Positions 16,053-25,621 of a stretch of 64,000 nt of DNA are shown one piece after another; position 1 is the first letter of the stretch; every line of letters begins with the position of its first letter. The translations under genes were made by a program, and so were the position numbers. Origin of the DNA: an uncultured Blautia sp. (GTDB taxonomy: Bacteria; Bacillota; Clostridia; Lachnospirales; Lachnospiraceae). The notes beneath the pieces were generated by a model. The model worked only from the letters and a program-made list of their open reading frames with translations, was not told the origin of the DNA and ran no database searches. Location of the stretch: the NCBI GenBank assembly GCA_934371915.1, contig CAKROE010000004.1, positions 1 to 64,000 of the forward strand, given 5' to 3'.

Positions 16053-17354
16053 TCACTCTATTGTTTCTATTGTTATCGCTACATCTGCTTCAATCTTTTC
16101 TTCAAGATCATACACGGCATTGGTAATCACCGCTTCACCATCGTTCACAAAAACACTGATCTGGTTCGGATTCACATACACTTCGATTTCAAATCCTTTC
16201 ATCTCCGGTGTCTCAAATTTCACTCTGTGATTCGGATATTTTCCAAAAAGGCAGCTTCTGTCAGTACAGATTTTATCCCCTTTTCTGGAAATCACATATC
16301 CTCCGACATCTACTTTATCCCCATCCTCCAGGGAAAATCTCAGACGATATCCACTTTCGTCCGCCTCAGATGGTGCGGAGATTTCTTTTGTATATGCCGC
16401 CTGAACATTCGGATGAACGCGAAAATAGATATGATTTTCTTTTACTTCTACAACACGTGGAATACACATCATTCCCTGCCATTTCCCATCCACCGGCTCC
16501 GGCATACGAAGCCACGCAGTCAGGATTCTTCTTCCCTCCTCATCGAGGGTGCTCTGTGGTGCATAAAGGTCTGTTCCATAATCCAGAAACTGATATTCTT
16601 CCGGCAGTTCCATCGCACAGGTTTCTTTATCAAATTTCACCTGCATACAGACGGTCTGTGCATCCTCTGCTTTTCCGTCTTTAAATAACTGCATCGGTGA
16701 AAAGATTACTACCTGCCTGTTATCTACTTCAAAATAATCCGGACATTCCCACATCCAGCCGAAGTTTTCTCTGGTTACAGAATTCGCAAATTTCCATTCT
16801 TCTCCATCTGTACTTGTAAAGAACAAAAGTTTTCCCTGTTTGTCTTCAATGGTGCTTCCAAGTACCATGTACCATCTCTCACCGTCTTTCCAGACTTTCG
16901 GGTCTCTTGTGTGGCGTGCATCTCCGATTCCCTCATCATGAATGACTGGAATCACCGTCTTTTTGTCTTTAATATTATCAAAATGAAAGCCATCTTCTGA
17001 AGTTATCTTAAGCTGTGCGGAAACAAAATGTTCATCCACACACAAATTGATATCCTCCGGATTTTCTGTAAGATAATTCACACCGGTATAATACAGCTGC
17101 ATTTTGCCATCTTCTTCAATGGCGCTTCCGGAAAAACATCCACTCCGGTCATCTGTTTTGCTTGGAAACAGTGCAATCCCCTGTTCTTCCCAGTTCACCA
17201 GATCTTTGCTGACAACATGTCCCCAGTGCATCCGTCCCCAGCGCGGCGCATATGGGAAACACTGGTAAAAAAGATGATACATACCTTTGTAATATATAAA
17301 GCCATTCGGGTCATTCATCCAGTAGTCTTTCGGTTTTACATATATTTTCTGCAT
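16053..17354 (-). CDS. Glycoside hydrolase family 32 (sucrose/fructo-oligosaccharide hydrolase)
   Basis: Cleaves beta-fructosides. The three acid motifs of GH32 are visible: WMNDPNG at residues 12-18 (nucleophile Asp), RDPKVW (transition-state stabiliser) and WECPDYF (acid/base Glu). A shortened C-terminal beta-sandwich follows. At 433 residues it is near the lower end for the family and has no signal peptide, so it acts in the cytoplasm on substrate brought in by the adjoining ABC importer. It is the last gene of the operon. An ABC importer rather than a PTS favours unphosphorylated sucrose or short fructans over sucrose-6-phosphate. Confidence 0.92.
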   Translation of the reverse strand: MQKIYVKPKDYWMNDPNGFIYYKGMYHLFYQCFPYAPRWGRMHWGHVVSKDLVNWEEQGIALFPSKTDDRSGCFSGSAIEEDGKMQLYYTGVNYLTENPEDINLCVDEHFVSAQLKITSEDGFHFDNIKDKKTVIPVIHDEGIGDARHTRDPKVWKDGERWYMVLGSTIEDKQGKLLFFTSTDGEEWKFANSVTRENFGWMWECPDYFEVDNRQVVIFSPMQLFKDGKAEDAQTVCMQVKFDKETCAMELPEEYQFLDYGTDLYAPQSTLDEEGRRILTAWLRMPEPVDGKWQGMMCIPRVVEVKENHIYFRVHPNVQAAYTKEISAPSEADESGYRLRFSLEDGDKVDVGGYVISRKGDKICTDRSCLFGKYPNHRVKFETPEMKGFEIEVYVNPNQISVFVNDGEAVITNAVYDLEEKIEADVAITIETIE

Positions 17355-17368
17355 ATTCTACTCACTTT

Positions 17369-17605
17369 CTATTTTTCTATGAATGGACTGATTACTTCCA
17401 TTGCTTTTTCTGCTTCAGTGCCTTCTGCATGAATTCTCAGATCAACCGCTTTGGACAGATCCACGCTGAAAATTCCCATGATTGATTTTGCATCAATCAC
17501 ATATCTTCCGGACACAATGTCTACATCACAGTCCAGACGCGTCACAGCATTGACAAAATCTTTTACTCTTTCTATTGTCCCTAAATAAATCTTTACTTCT
17601 CTCAT
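17369..17605 (-). CDS. HPr-like protein lacking the active-site histidine (Crh-like)
   Basis: A 78-residue HPr fold protein. The regulatory-serine region is well kept (DAKSIMGIFSVDLSK; Ser at about residue 41, like Ser46 of HPr), but the phosphocarrier segment that should read GLHARPA is IERVKDF, with no histidine. It therefore cannot carry phosphate for a PTS in the usual way. This is the situation in Bacillus Crh, which acts only in carbon catabolite control. It lies between the MsmK-type ATPase and GH32, so a role in regulating this operon or its ATPase is plausible but inferred. ATG at 17605 is used; an upstream GTG overlaps the AGGAG site. Confidence 0.78.
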   Translation of the reverse strand: MREVKIYLGTIERVKDFVNAVTRLDCDVDIVSGRYVIDAKSIMGIFSVDLSKAVDLRIHAEGTEAEKAMEVISPFIEK

Positions 17606-17619
17606 TATCAACGTCACTC

Positions 17620-18714
17620 CTATAAATAATTCATCTCAGTTTCTTTATCAAAGAAATGAATCTTGGATGGCATAAATACAAATTCAATTTCATCTCCAAC
17701 CTGGCTGATCTCATATTTAGAAACTCGTGCAACTGCCTGACAACCTCCGAACTGGAAGTACAGGTTATTCTCATTTCCCATGACTTCTGTATCTGTGATC
17801 ACAGCTTTCATTTTATTTTCTTTATAAAGTTCCAGGTTCTGTCCATCCATTTTGAGATCTTCTCCACGGATACCAAGTGTCATCTCGCCTTCTTTACCAT
17901 TCAGTTTCTTAAGAATAGCTTCCGGAAGCATCAGTTTATTTCCGTCTTCAAATGTTACTTCGTTTCCTTTTAAGGTAACATCAAAGAAGTTCATCTGCGG
18001 GGATCCTATAAATCCCGCAACAAATTTATTTACCGGATGATCATATAATTCCATTGGTTTTCCAACCTGCTGGATCACGCCCTCTTTCATGATGACGATA
18101 CGATCAGCCATAGTCATGGCTTCAACCTGGTCATGTGTAACATAGATCGTCGTTGCACCCATTTCACGATGCAGCTTGCTGATCTCTGTTCTCATGCTGA
18201 CACGAAGTTTTGCATCCAGATTGGACAGTGGCTCATCCATCAGAAATACCTTCTGATTTTTTACTATTGCACGTCCCAGTGCAACCCTCTGTCTCTGACC
18301 TCCAGAAAGATTCTTCGGTTTTCTGTAACGGAATTCCTGCAGTCCCAGGATATCAATTGCCCAGTCTACTTTTTTCTTGATCTGGTCTGCTGGCATCTTC
18401 ATGTTCTTCAGCCCGTATCCGATATTTTTTTCTACGGTCATATGCGGATACAGAGCATAGTTCTGGAATACCATCGCAATACCACGGTCTCTCGGTGCTG
18501 TCTCGTTCACTCTTTTGCCGTCAATATACAGATCTCCTTCTGTAATCTCTTCGAATCCGGCAATCATACGAAGTGTTGTGGATTTTCCACATCCAGACGG
18601 TCCTACAAATGCGATAAATTCTTTTTCTTCTATATTAAGATTAAAATCATCTACTGATTTGTGTTCTGCTCCTGCATATTTTTTTCCGATATGTTTAAAT
18701 TCTATAAAACTCAT
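17620..18714 (-). CDS. Carbohydrate ABC transporter ATP-binding protein (MsmK/UgpC type)
   Basis: Energises sugar import. Walker A GPSGCGKST, signature LSGGQRQR and Walker B VFLMDEPLSNLD are all intact in the first 190 residues; the C-terminal part is the OB-type regulatory domain typical of MalK/MsmK. Length 364 is normal. In Firmicutes one such ATPase often serves several sugar importers; here it is encoded with its permeases. Gap to the upstream permease is 6 bases. Confidence 0.93.
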   Translation of the reverse strand: MSFIEFKHIGKKYAGAEHKSVDDFNLNIEEKEFIAFVGPSGCGKSTTLRMIAGFEEITEGDLYIDGKRVNETAPRDRGIAMVFQNYALYPHMTVEKNIGYGLKNMKMPADQIKKKVDWAIDILGLQEFRYRKPKNLSGGQRQRVALGRAIVKNQKVFLMDEPLSNLDAKLRVSMRTEISKLHREMGATTIYVTHDQVEAMTMADRIVIMKEGVIQQVGKPMELYDHPVNKFVAGFIGSPQMNFFDVTLKGNEVTFEDGNKLMLPEAILKKLNGKEGEMTLGIRGEDLKMDGQNLELYKENKMKAVITDTEVMGNENNLYFQFGGCQAVARVSKYEISQVGDEIEFVFMPSKIHFFDKETEMNYL

Positions 18715-18720
18715 AATTCA

Positions 18721-19572
18721 TTAACCCTCCTTGGAACCAGTTGATGTTACACCTTCTACAATCTGTTTGGAGAACAGTGCATAAATAATAATAACAGGGA
18801 TTGTGATCAGTGTGATGACTGCAAGTGTCTGTCCCATTGTTGTATTGTCATTGGATGTTATGGAGTTCAGACCAATCTGCGCGGTCAGAAGATCACTGGA
18901 TGTAAATACAAGTGACGGCCAGAGATAGTCATTCCATACTCCAAGGAATGTAAACACACTGACAGTTGCAACGACTGTCTTTGACATTGGCAATACCATG
19001 GTAAAGAAATATTTTACCGGACTGCAGAAGTCAAGCTGTGCAGCCTCATAAACATCATCCGGCAGACTTACGAAAACCTGTCGGAACAGAAAGATATTAA
19101 ACGGATTCACGATCATTGGAAGTACATATCCAAGCACGGTATTCAGTAGTCCTGCTTTTGCAATGATCAGAAAGTGTATCGTGATAACAGTTTCTGTCGG
19201 TACAATCAGAAGCATCATGATGATCAAAAGCCACTGGTCGCGGAATGGAAAGTTAATCTTTGCAAGTGCATAGCCTGCAAGTCCGTTTACAATAACCCCA
19301 AGTACGATCAGCAGTGCCGCATATCCCAGAGTATTAATCATGTAACGAAGGAAATTGGTATCTGTCAGAATCGTAATATAGTTTTCAAAATAATTTCCAT
19401 TTAAAGCAGGAGGAATAAATGCTGCTATGGAATTCATATCTGCTGTGATCGCTGCATCTGGTTTAAAGGAGTTTGCAAGCATCCATATAACCGGAAACAG
19501 GAAGAATACAGAGAGTAGTAGCAAAACAACTGCCAGAATCCAGTTAAATGTTTTTTGCTTTTTTGTTAACAT
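18721..19572 (-). CDS. Carbohydrate ABC transporter permease (MalG/MsmG type)
   Basis: Six-helix inner-membrane permease of 283 residues. The EAA motif that contacts the ATPase appears as YEAAQLDFCSPVKYFFTMVLP. The start overlaps the end of the other permease gene by 29 bases, showing translational coupling. Forms the channel with the neighbouring permease. Confidence 0.92.
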   Translation of the reverse strand: MLTKKQKTFNWILAVVLLLLSVFFLFPVIWMLANSFKPDAAITADMNSIAAFIPPALNGNYFENYITILTDTNFLRYMINTLGYAALLIVLGVIVNGLAGYALAKINFPFRDQWLLIIMMLLIVPTETVITIHFLIIAKAGLLNTVLGYVLPMIVNPFNIFLFRQVFVSLPDDVYEAAQLDFCSPVKYFFTMVLPMSKTVVATVSVFTFLGVWNDYLWPSLVFTSSDLLTAQIGLNSITSNDNTTMGQTLAVITLITIPVIIIYALFSKQIVEGVTSTGSKEG

Positions 19573-20443
19573 GTTTTTTCTCCTCCTTTCCTTTGGTCAG
19601 TACATTCTGTATGATCGTCAGGATAACAACAAATATTGTAAATACAATTGCCATTGTTGATGCAAGTCCCATCTCCCAGTTCATTGTGCCGGTTTCATAA
19701 ATATCATATACAAGTGTGTATGTTGAGTGATCCGGTCCTCCACCTGTCATGACCATCGGCTGTACCAGCATACGGAACGCACCGATTGTAACGGTGATAA
19801 AAACGAAAACGCAGAGAGGTTTCAGTTCCGGAAGTGTAATGTCTTTAAATTTCTGCCATCCACTTGCATGATCCATTTCTGCTGCTTCATAAAGTGCCGG
19901 ATTAATATTCTGGAGTCCACCAAGGAAGATGATCATCTGATATCCGACACCCTGCCATACACTCATAACTGCGATGGACGGAAGCGCCTGCTTCGCACTA
20001 TGGATAAATGGCTGTGCATTGATTCCAATGTGTGCAAGCATTGTATTTAAGATTCCTTCCGGGCTGTAGATGTCCATCCAGAGTGTGGATACAACTGCCA
20101 GAGACATTACAACCGGGATAAAAAATGCTACTTTGAAGTATTTTTTACAATGTGTAACTTTGTTGATTGCAAGTGCCAGAACAAGTGCTCCGATACACTG
20201 GCAAGGAACGATGATAATTACAAATTTCACCGTATTGAAGAAGGATTTTACAAACAGTTCATCCTTAAAAATATTAATGTAGTTTTCAAGGCCCACAAAA
20301 TGTGTCATATCCGGATTCAGCGCAAAGTAATCTGTAAAACTGAATACCAGTGTCAACACCATCGGCAGGAATAAAAACAGCGTAAGAAGTATCAGTGCCG
20401 GGCCAAAGAAAGCCATTCCTAAGATTGATTCTTTTTTCTTCAT
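19544..20443 (-). CDS. Carbohydrate ABC transporter permease (MalF/MsmF type)
   Basis: Six-helix permease of 299 residues with the EAA motif YEAAEMDHASGWQKFKDITLP. The start shares a base with the stop of the binding-protein gene. Works as a heterodimer with the downstream permease. Confidence 0.92.
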   Translation of the reverse strand: MKKKESILGMAFFGPALILLTLFLFLPMVLTLVFSFTDYFALNPDMTHFVGLENYINIFKDELFVKSFFNTVKFVIIIVPCQCIGALVLALAINKVTHCKKYFKVAFFIPVVMSLAVVSTLWMDIYSPEGILNTMLAHIGINAQPFIHSAKQALPSIAVMSVWQGVGYQMIIFLGGLQNINPALYEAAEMDHASGWQKFKDITLPELKPLCVFVFITVTIGAFRMLVQPMVMTGGGPDHSTYTLVYDIYETGTMNWEMGLASTMAIVFTIFVVILTIIQNVLTKGKEEKKHVNKKAKNI

Positions 20444-21765
20444 TATTTTCTCGTATAACGTTCCAGTTTCGCGTTAATCCTTTCTACAGATTTATCCAGT
20501 TCTGTCTGTGCATCTTTGCCGCCCAGTCCGACACTTTCAAGTGCCTGCTGGAAAGATGTACTTACCTGTGGATATACAGGAGTTTTTGGTCTCGGATGTC
20601 CATATTTACTTAACTGTTGATACAGAGCATTGTAGTTTTCATCTGTCTGGAATATATCAATCTGTTCAAACGCTTTGTATGTAGACGGAAGTGATTTTGC
20701 TTCATTCCAGATTCTTACACCACTTTCCACACCACTCATCCATTTGACCAGTTCTGTTGCACCTTCAATATTGTCTGTTTCTGAAGATGCTGCAAATGCC
20801 CAGGAGCCTGTCGGTGTATATCTTTCACCATCCCAGTCATCACCAACTACATATGGTGCAACGCCAAGATTCACATCCGGATAGTTCTCGTAGATTGTGT
20901 TGACTTCCCACGCACCGTCAAATTTGAAGGCTGCTCTTCCACTTTCAAACAGATTCTCGATCGGAGCTTCGGACATGTATTTGTTCTCTACAATCTGGTG
21001 GAAATAATTCATGACCTCAACATTCTTCTCCGAATTAAAGTATCCATCCACTGTCAGTCCGTCTTCACTTACCAGGTTTCCACCATTTGCCCAGATGAAT
21101 GGAGCATAATAATAAATACTTGCTTCACCTACCGGGAATGTCATGTCGATCGGATAACCATTCTTCTCATCCATCAGCGGTTTCAGCTTAGCCAGAATAT
21201 CCATAAATTCTGATGTCGTCCACGGATGATCTGCATCCGGAACCTCAATTCCGGCTTCTTCCAGAATATCTTTGTTGTAGTAAAGACCTACACTGGATTC
21301 CATAACTCCAAGTGCATAAAGCTTATCATTATAAGTACCCTGTTCCAGAATGGATTCCAGATATTCTCCTCTTTCTTCCTCTGTCAGCTCTGCAAGTGGC
21401 TGTATGATCCCGTTCGCTGCATAAGCTGCCACATTCGGTCCGTCCAGGGTAAGCACATCCGGAAGCCCTCCTGACAGTACAGAAGAATTTACCTTATCTG
21501 AATAACCGCCTCCACTGTCATTTCTCGGAATAAATTCAATATCTGCGAAATATTTACCATTATATTTCTCATTAAAGCTGTCTACAGATTCCCTGTAAAC
21601 CTGTCCTTCCGGAGTATCCTCAATACTGTGGACCCAGATTGAAAGATACTGTTCGCCCTCATCATATCCTGCCACATCGCCGGGCTTTACTTCTTTTTTC
21701 TGACATCCTGTAAGACTGACTGCCATAGCCAGACCGGCAAGAAAAATCAGTTTCGCTTTCTTCAT
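20443..21765 (-). CDS. Extracellular sugar-binding lipoprotein of the ABC importer
   Basis: Captures the sugar outside the cell. The first 21 residues form a lipoprotein signal ending LTGCQKK, with the lipidated cysteine at residue 21. The remaining 420 residues have the family 1 solute-binding fold. First gene of the operon SBP-permease-permease-ATPase-HPr-like-GH32. The GH32 enzyme suggests sucrose or short fructo-oligosaccharides such as kestose as substrate. Confidence 0.92.
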   Translation of the reverse strand: MKKAKLIFLAGLAMAVSLTGCQKKEVKPGDVAGYDEGEQYLSIWVHSIEDTPEGQVYRESVDSFNEKYNGKYFADIEFIPRNDSGGGYSDKVNSSVLSGGLPDVLTLDGPNVAAYAANGIIQPLAELTEEERGEYLESILEQGTYNDKLYALGVMESSVGLYYNKDILEEAGIEVPDADHPWTTSEFMDILAKLKPLMDEKNGYPIDMTFPVGEASIYYYAPFIWANGGNLVSEDGLTVDGYFNSEKNVEVMNYFHQIVENKYMSEAPIENLFESGRAAFKFDGAWEVNTIYENYPDVNLGVAPYVVGDDWDGERYTPTGSWAFAASSETDNIEGATELVKWMSGVESGVRIWNEAKSLPSTYKAFEQIDIFQTDENYNALYQQLSKYGHPRPKTPVYPQVSTSFQQALESVGLGGKDAQTELDKSVERINAKLERYTRK

Positions 21766-21797
21766 GTGCTCCTCCTTTTCCCTGTGCTCGTTCTACG

Positions 21798-21820
21798 TTA
21801 CCGGTAAAGTTACCGGTTAC
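21798..21820. promoter_or_regulatory. Twin LacI-family operators in the start region of the sugar operon
   Basis: TTACCGGTAA (21798-21807) is a perfect palindrome and GTTACCGGTTAC (21809-21820) nearly so. They lie just downstream of the -10 of the operon promoter, where bound repressor would block transcription. A third ACCGGT site is at 21925-21944. The divergent LacI gene is the likely regulator. Confidence 0.75.
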
Positions 21821-21831
21821 TTTATGGTTTG

Positions 21832-21860
21832 ATAATATCACAGCAATTCTGTCAAGTCAA
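21832..21860 (-). promoter_or_regulatory. Sigma-A promoter of the sugar ABC operon
   Basis: Minus strand TTGACT, 17-base spacer, TATTAT, about 70 bases from the binding-protein start and directly upstream of the twin operators. Confidence 0.75.
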
Positions 21861-21924
21861 CAATCATATGCAATTTCATTGCTTTATACAAATTTCATAT
21901 CTCCACTTTGTAAAGTTTTTACAA

Positions 21925-21944
21925 AACCGGTTACTTAACCGTTT
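21925..21944. promoter_or_regulatory. Operator near the lacI-type gene promoter
   Basis: AACCGGTTACTTAACCGTTT contains the palindrome AACCGGTT and a second half-like AACCGTT. It lies just above the -35 of the regulator promoter, fitting autoregulation. Confidence 0.6.
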
Positions 21945-21960
21945 CTGTTGATTGTTTTTA

Positions 21961-21989
21961 TTGTTCTGTTTTGAAATTTCTGCTATACT
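21961..21989 (+). promoter_or_regulatory. Promoter of the LacI-family regulator
   Basis: TTGTTC, 17 bases, TATACT; about 70 bases before the start codon. Confidence 0.6.
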
Positions 21990-22058
21990 GTTATCATAAA
22001 AGTAATTGACTTCTCACTATAACATGGTAAAATTTTATTTTATCGAAAGGAACCTGAT

Positions 22059-23096
22059 ATGGGTAAAAAAAATATAACTTTCAGTGACATCGCAAAATAT
22101 ACCGGTTTTTCCAAAACAACCATTTCCAGATATTTTAATAATCCGGACTCTCTTACCCTGGAAAACCAGCAGATCATTGCGACTGCTCTTGAAAAATTAA
22201 ACTATAAGGAAAACAAAGTCGCGAGAATACTCGCGAACGGAAAAACAGAGTTTATAGGAATCATTATTCCGAACCTTTATATGCACTACTATTCAGAAAT
22301 CTTGAATCAGATACTGAAGACCTACGACTCTTTCGGATATAAGTTTCTCGTATTCACCGGAGATGACCACGAATCAACCGAACGAAAATATATACAGGAA
22401 CTTCTTGCATACAAAATCGAAGGCATGATCATTCTGAGTCACACAATTCCTTCCATAGAACTTGCTTCTTATAATATTCCAATCGTAACGATCGAGCGTG
22501 AAGATCAGTATGTGAGCAGTGTCAACACAGACAACTATATGGGTGGTGTACAGGCAACCAGTCTTCTTGCCAAGACAGGTGCCGATATCCTGATCCATAT
22601 CAATGCAGATATTCCCAGGCAGACACCATCCTACGAACGTATTCGGGGATTTTCTGATATCTGCAAGGAATACAACATTCCTCATGAAATGATTCTTACA
22701 GATACCGGACATACTTATGATGAAACATCCCGGATTCTCAAAGACCTTCTTGAAACAATCGATACCAAATATAAAGGAAAAACAAAAGGGATTTTTCTTC
22801 CGAACGATACCTTCGCCAACATTATGCTCAACCATCTGATTCAAAAGTATGGCTGCCTGCCTGATGATTACAAGATTATTGGGTTCGATGACTCTCCCGT
22901 TTCAAGAGAGGCAATCATCCCGATCAGTACTGTCGGACAGCAGATTGACAAAATCGCTTTATCTGCCATGGACATTCTGAATAACCAGATTGAAGAACGG
23001 CATAAAAGAAAACCAACTCTGTCTGTCGAACCAACGCATAAAATCATACCGCCAATTCTTATTAACCGAAAAACAACCCTTCCTGTTGAACACTGA
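22059..23096 (+). CDS. LacI-family transcriptional regulator of the sugar ABC/GH32 operon
   Basis: Residues 1-60 are the HTH and hinge (ITFSDIAKYTGFSKTTISRYF, then ILANGKTEFIG); residues 60-340 are the sugar-binding core. The gene is divergent from the transport operon with ACCGGT palindromes between them, so it is almost certainly its repressor, released by the imported sugar or a product. ATG follows GAAAGGAA by 7 bases. The end of the gene overlaps a perfect 16-bp terminator stem. Confidence 0.93.
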   Translation: MGKKNITFSDIAKYTGFSKTTISRYFNNPDSLTLENQQIIATALEKLNYKENKVARILANGKTEFIGIIIPNLYMHYYSEILNQILKTYDSFGYKFLVFTGDDHESTERKYIQELLAYKIEGMIILSHTIPSIELASYNIPIVTIEREDQYVSSVNTDNYMGGVQATSLLAKTGADILIHINADIPRQTPSYERIRGFSDICKEYNIPHEMILTDTGHTYDETSRILKDLLETIDTKYKGKTKGIFLPNDTFANIMLNHLIQKYGCLPDDYKIIGFDDSPVSREAIIPISTVGQQIDKIALSAMDILNNQIEERHKRKPTLSVEPTHKIIPPILINRKTTLPVEH

Positions 23097-23117
23097 ACAA
23101 CAGGAAGGGTTGTTTTA
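23073..23117. terminator. Terminator shared by the lacI-type gene and the amino acid ABC operon
   Basis: A perfect 16-bp stem ACAACCCTTCCTGTTG / CAACAGGAAGGGTTGT with a 9-base loop. It overlaps the last codons of the regulator and has T/A-rich sequence on the right side; the convergent ATPase gene ends 17 bases further on. Confidence 0.8.
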
Positions 23118-23133
23118 TCTAAACATCTTAACT

Positions 23134-23874
23134 TTATGCATTTCTGAAACGGCTTAAAAATTCTTTTGTCAGTTCTTTCTGCGGATTTTCAAAGATCTGC
23201 TGAGATGTACCTTCTTCTACGATGACTCCGTCGCCCATGAAGATTACATGCTTCGCAACGTCTCTGGCAAATGCCATCTCATGTGTGACGATAATCATTG
23301 TCAGACCATCTTTTGCAAGCGTCCGCATAACCTCCAGTACTTCTCCGACCATCTGCGGATCCAGTGCGGAAGTCGGTTCATCAAAAAGCAAAATCTCAGG
23401 CTCCATCGCAAGTGCTCTCGCGATTGCAACTCTCTGCTTCTGTCCGCCGGAAAGCTGTTTCGGTTTCGCATTGATATATGGTGCCATACCAACTTTTTCC
23501 AGATACATCATCGCATTTTTGTGCGCTTCTTCTTTGCTCTTTTTCAAAACTTTTTCCTGTCCGACCGTGCAGTTCTTAAGAACGGTCATATTGTTAAAGA
23601 GATTAAAATTCTGAAACACCATACCGACCTTTGAACGGTATTCAGGAACATTTACATGCTTGTCCATGATATTTGTTCCGTGATAACGGATCTCACCGCA
23701 GGATGGCGTCTCCAGAAGATTCATACAGCGCAGCAAAGTGGATTTACCGGAACCTGACGGTCCGATGATGCAGGTAACATCCTTTGGTTTTACAGAGAAA
23801 TCAATATCTTTTAAGATTTCGTTGTTTCCGAAGGATTTTCCCAGATGCTGTACTTCAAGGATTGTTTCACTCAT
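23134..23874 (-). CDS. Polar amino acid ABC transporter ATP-binding protein (GlnQ type)
   Basis: Walker A GPSGSGKST, signature LSGGQKQR and Walker B LLFDEPTSALDP are intact; length 246 is standard. Overlaps the permease gene by 4 bases. Last gene of a three-gene operon. Confidence 0.94.
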   Translation of the reverse strand: MSETILEVQHLGKSFGNNEILKDIDFSVKPKDVTCIIGPSGSGKSTLLRCMNLLETPSCGEIRYHGTNIMDKHVNVPEYRSKVGMVFQNFNLFNNMTVLKNCTVGQEKVLKKSKEEAHKNAMMYLEKVGMAPYINAKPKQLSGGQKQRVAIARALAMEPEILLFDEPTSALDPQMVGEVLEVMRTLAKDGLTMIIVTHEMAFARDVAKHVIFMGDGVIVEEGTSQQIFENPQKELTKEFLSRFRNA

Positions 23875-24665
23875 TCTCTGTCATCCTTCCTTTCTCTGTA
23901 AGAATACATACCGCTGGTATGTGTCAGTGTATCCGCTGTAGCCAGATCGTAGTTATCCGGTCCGTCCATCTTGTGTTCCAGCACACGCAGAATACGGGAA
24001 CAGGTAAAGGTCATGATGAAGTAAATGATCATCGCAATCGTGAAGGATTCAAAGTATGTATAAAGTGCACCTGCTACACCTTTGGTCGTGTAGAACAGTT
24101 CAACTGTACCGATAATGGAAAGTACGCAGGTATCTTTGATGTTGATGATCAGGTTGTTGCCGATCTGTGGCATAATATTTCGAAGTGCCTGCGGAAGAAT
24201 GACATTGATCATAGTCTGTACATGTGTCATACCGATTGCTTTTGCACCTTCTGTCTGTCCAGGATCGATTGAAAGGATTCCTCCGCGGACAGTCTCTGCC
24301 ATATATGCACCTGTGTTGATCGACACGATAAAAATTGCCGCAAACCACATGGACATATTGATATTAAACACTGCCGCACTACCGAAGTAAATAAACATTG
24401 CCTGTGCCATCATCGGAGTTCCACGGAAGAACTCCACATAGCAGGCAAGAATAAATTTCACAATTTTAATCAGGATCTTTTTGGCTGTTGAATCATTCTT
24501 ATCAACCGGGATCGTCTGCACGATGCCAACCAGAAAACCAATGATACATCCAAAAAGCGTTCCCACCAGTGCCAGCCACATGCTGACTCCGGCTCCCTTC
24601 GCAAAAGAAGGACCATATTGCTGAAGAAGATAGATGATTCTTCCCCCAAAACTCTCAGGCAGCAT
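23871..24665 (-). CDS. Polar amino acid ABC transporter permease (HisM/GlnP type)
   Basis: Membrane permease of 264 residues with four or five helices and the family sequence FFRGTPMMAQ followed by the EAA-like loop GAKAIGMTHVQTMINVILPQA. Overlaps the ATPase start by 4 bases and follows the binding protein by 12. Confidence 0.93.
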   Translation of the reverse strand: MLPESFGGRIIYLLQQYGPSFAKGAGVSMWLALVGTLFGCIIGFLVGIVQTIPVDKNDSTAKKILIKIVKFILACYVEFFRGTPMMAQAMFIYFGSAAVFNINMSMWFAAIFIVSINTGAYMAETVRGGILSIDPGQTEGAKAIGMTHVQTMINVILPQALRNIMPQIGNNLIINIKDTCVLSIIGTVELFYTTKGVAGALYTYFESFTIAMIIYFIMTFTCSRILRVLEHKMDGPDNYDLATADTLTHTSGMYSYRERKDDRE

Positions 24666-24677
24666 TTTGCTCCTCCT

Positions 24678-25529
24678 TTATGATTCGGAAAGTGGCTGTA
24701 CAGAAATAGCCTCATCCATCATTTTATTGAAATCATCCTCTGTCATCTCACTTAAGACACCGTTGATCGCATCTTTGAGTTCATCGTTTCCTTTTTTCAG
24801 GGAAATACCGATGTTGATGTCTTCATCAGATACTTCGAATTCTCCGTCTGTTCCTGTGAAATCAAGCAGTTTGAAATCCGGATACGCTACGCATGCTGCT
24901 TTTCCTGTAGGCATATCTGTTACAACTGCATCACATTTTCCGGCTTCAAGAGCTACCAGCATAGCCGGTGCACTTTCCTGTGCCGGAAGGATATTGCCAT
25001 CCGGAATCTGCGGCAGGCAGGAATCATACCAGATCGTGTTCTGCTGAGATGTTACGGTTGCTCCTTTGAGGTCTTCTACACTTGCTGCATCTTTGTAATC
25101 ACCGTCAGCTTTAACAAGAGTGATGATGGATGCATAATAGTATGGATCTGTAAAATCAACCATCTGCTGGCGTTCTTTGGTAATAGACTGTCCTGCAATT
25201 ACACAGTCAACCTGTCCGGACTGTACCGCCGGTACAAGAGAATCCCAGTCAAGTTTTACGATCTCAAGATCATATCCGAGTTCATCAGCAATCTTCTTTG
25301 CCATCATAACATCATATCCATATGCATAATCGGAACTTCCGGAAATCTGAACAGCACCGTTGGAATCATCCGGCTGTGTCCAGTTATATGGTGCATATCC
25401 GCATTCCATTGCAACTTTCAGAGTTTTCTTGTCATCCGCGCTGACACTCTGCACTCCAAATACTCCGCATGTCATGGATGCCGCCACTGCAGCAACTGTC
25501 ATCATTCTCCACATTTTGCTCTTTCTCAT
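24678..25529 (-). CDS. Amino acid ABC transporter substrate-binding protein (family 3)
   Basis: Secreted binding protein for a polar amino acid. Signal peptide (residues 1-33) ends SVSADD; the mature part begins LKVAMECGYAPYNW and has the family 3 motif DVMMAKKIADELG. There is no lipobox cysteine, so anchoring is unclear. The ATG at 25529 has AGGAGG 8 bases upstream; an earlier in-frame ATG at 25565 does not. Specificity cannot be read from the sequence. Confidence 0.92.
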   Translation of the reverse strand: MRKSKMWRMMTVAAVAASMTCGVFGVQSVSADDKKTLKVAMECGYAPYNWTQPDDSNGAVQISGSSDYAYGYDVMMAKKIADELGYDLEIVKLDWDSLVPAVQSGQVDCVIAGQSITKERQQMVDFTDPYYYASIITLVKADGDYKDAASVEDLKGATVTSQQNTIWYDSCLPQIPDGNILPAQESAPAMLVALEAGKCDAVVTDMPTGKAACVAYPDFKLLDFTGTDGEFEVSDEDINIGISLKKGNDELKDAINGVLSEMTEDDFNKMMDEAISVQPLSES

Positions 25530-25621
25530 TTTCGTTTCCTCCTGAAATGTATATTTTTCATCCATATGTCCTTTCGGAACATATCACCATAAGTGAATCG
25601 TTCCAGAATTTTTTCTGAAAC

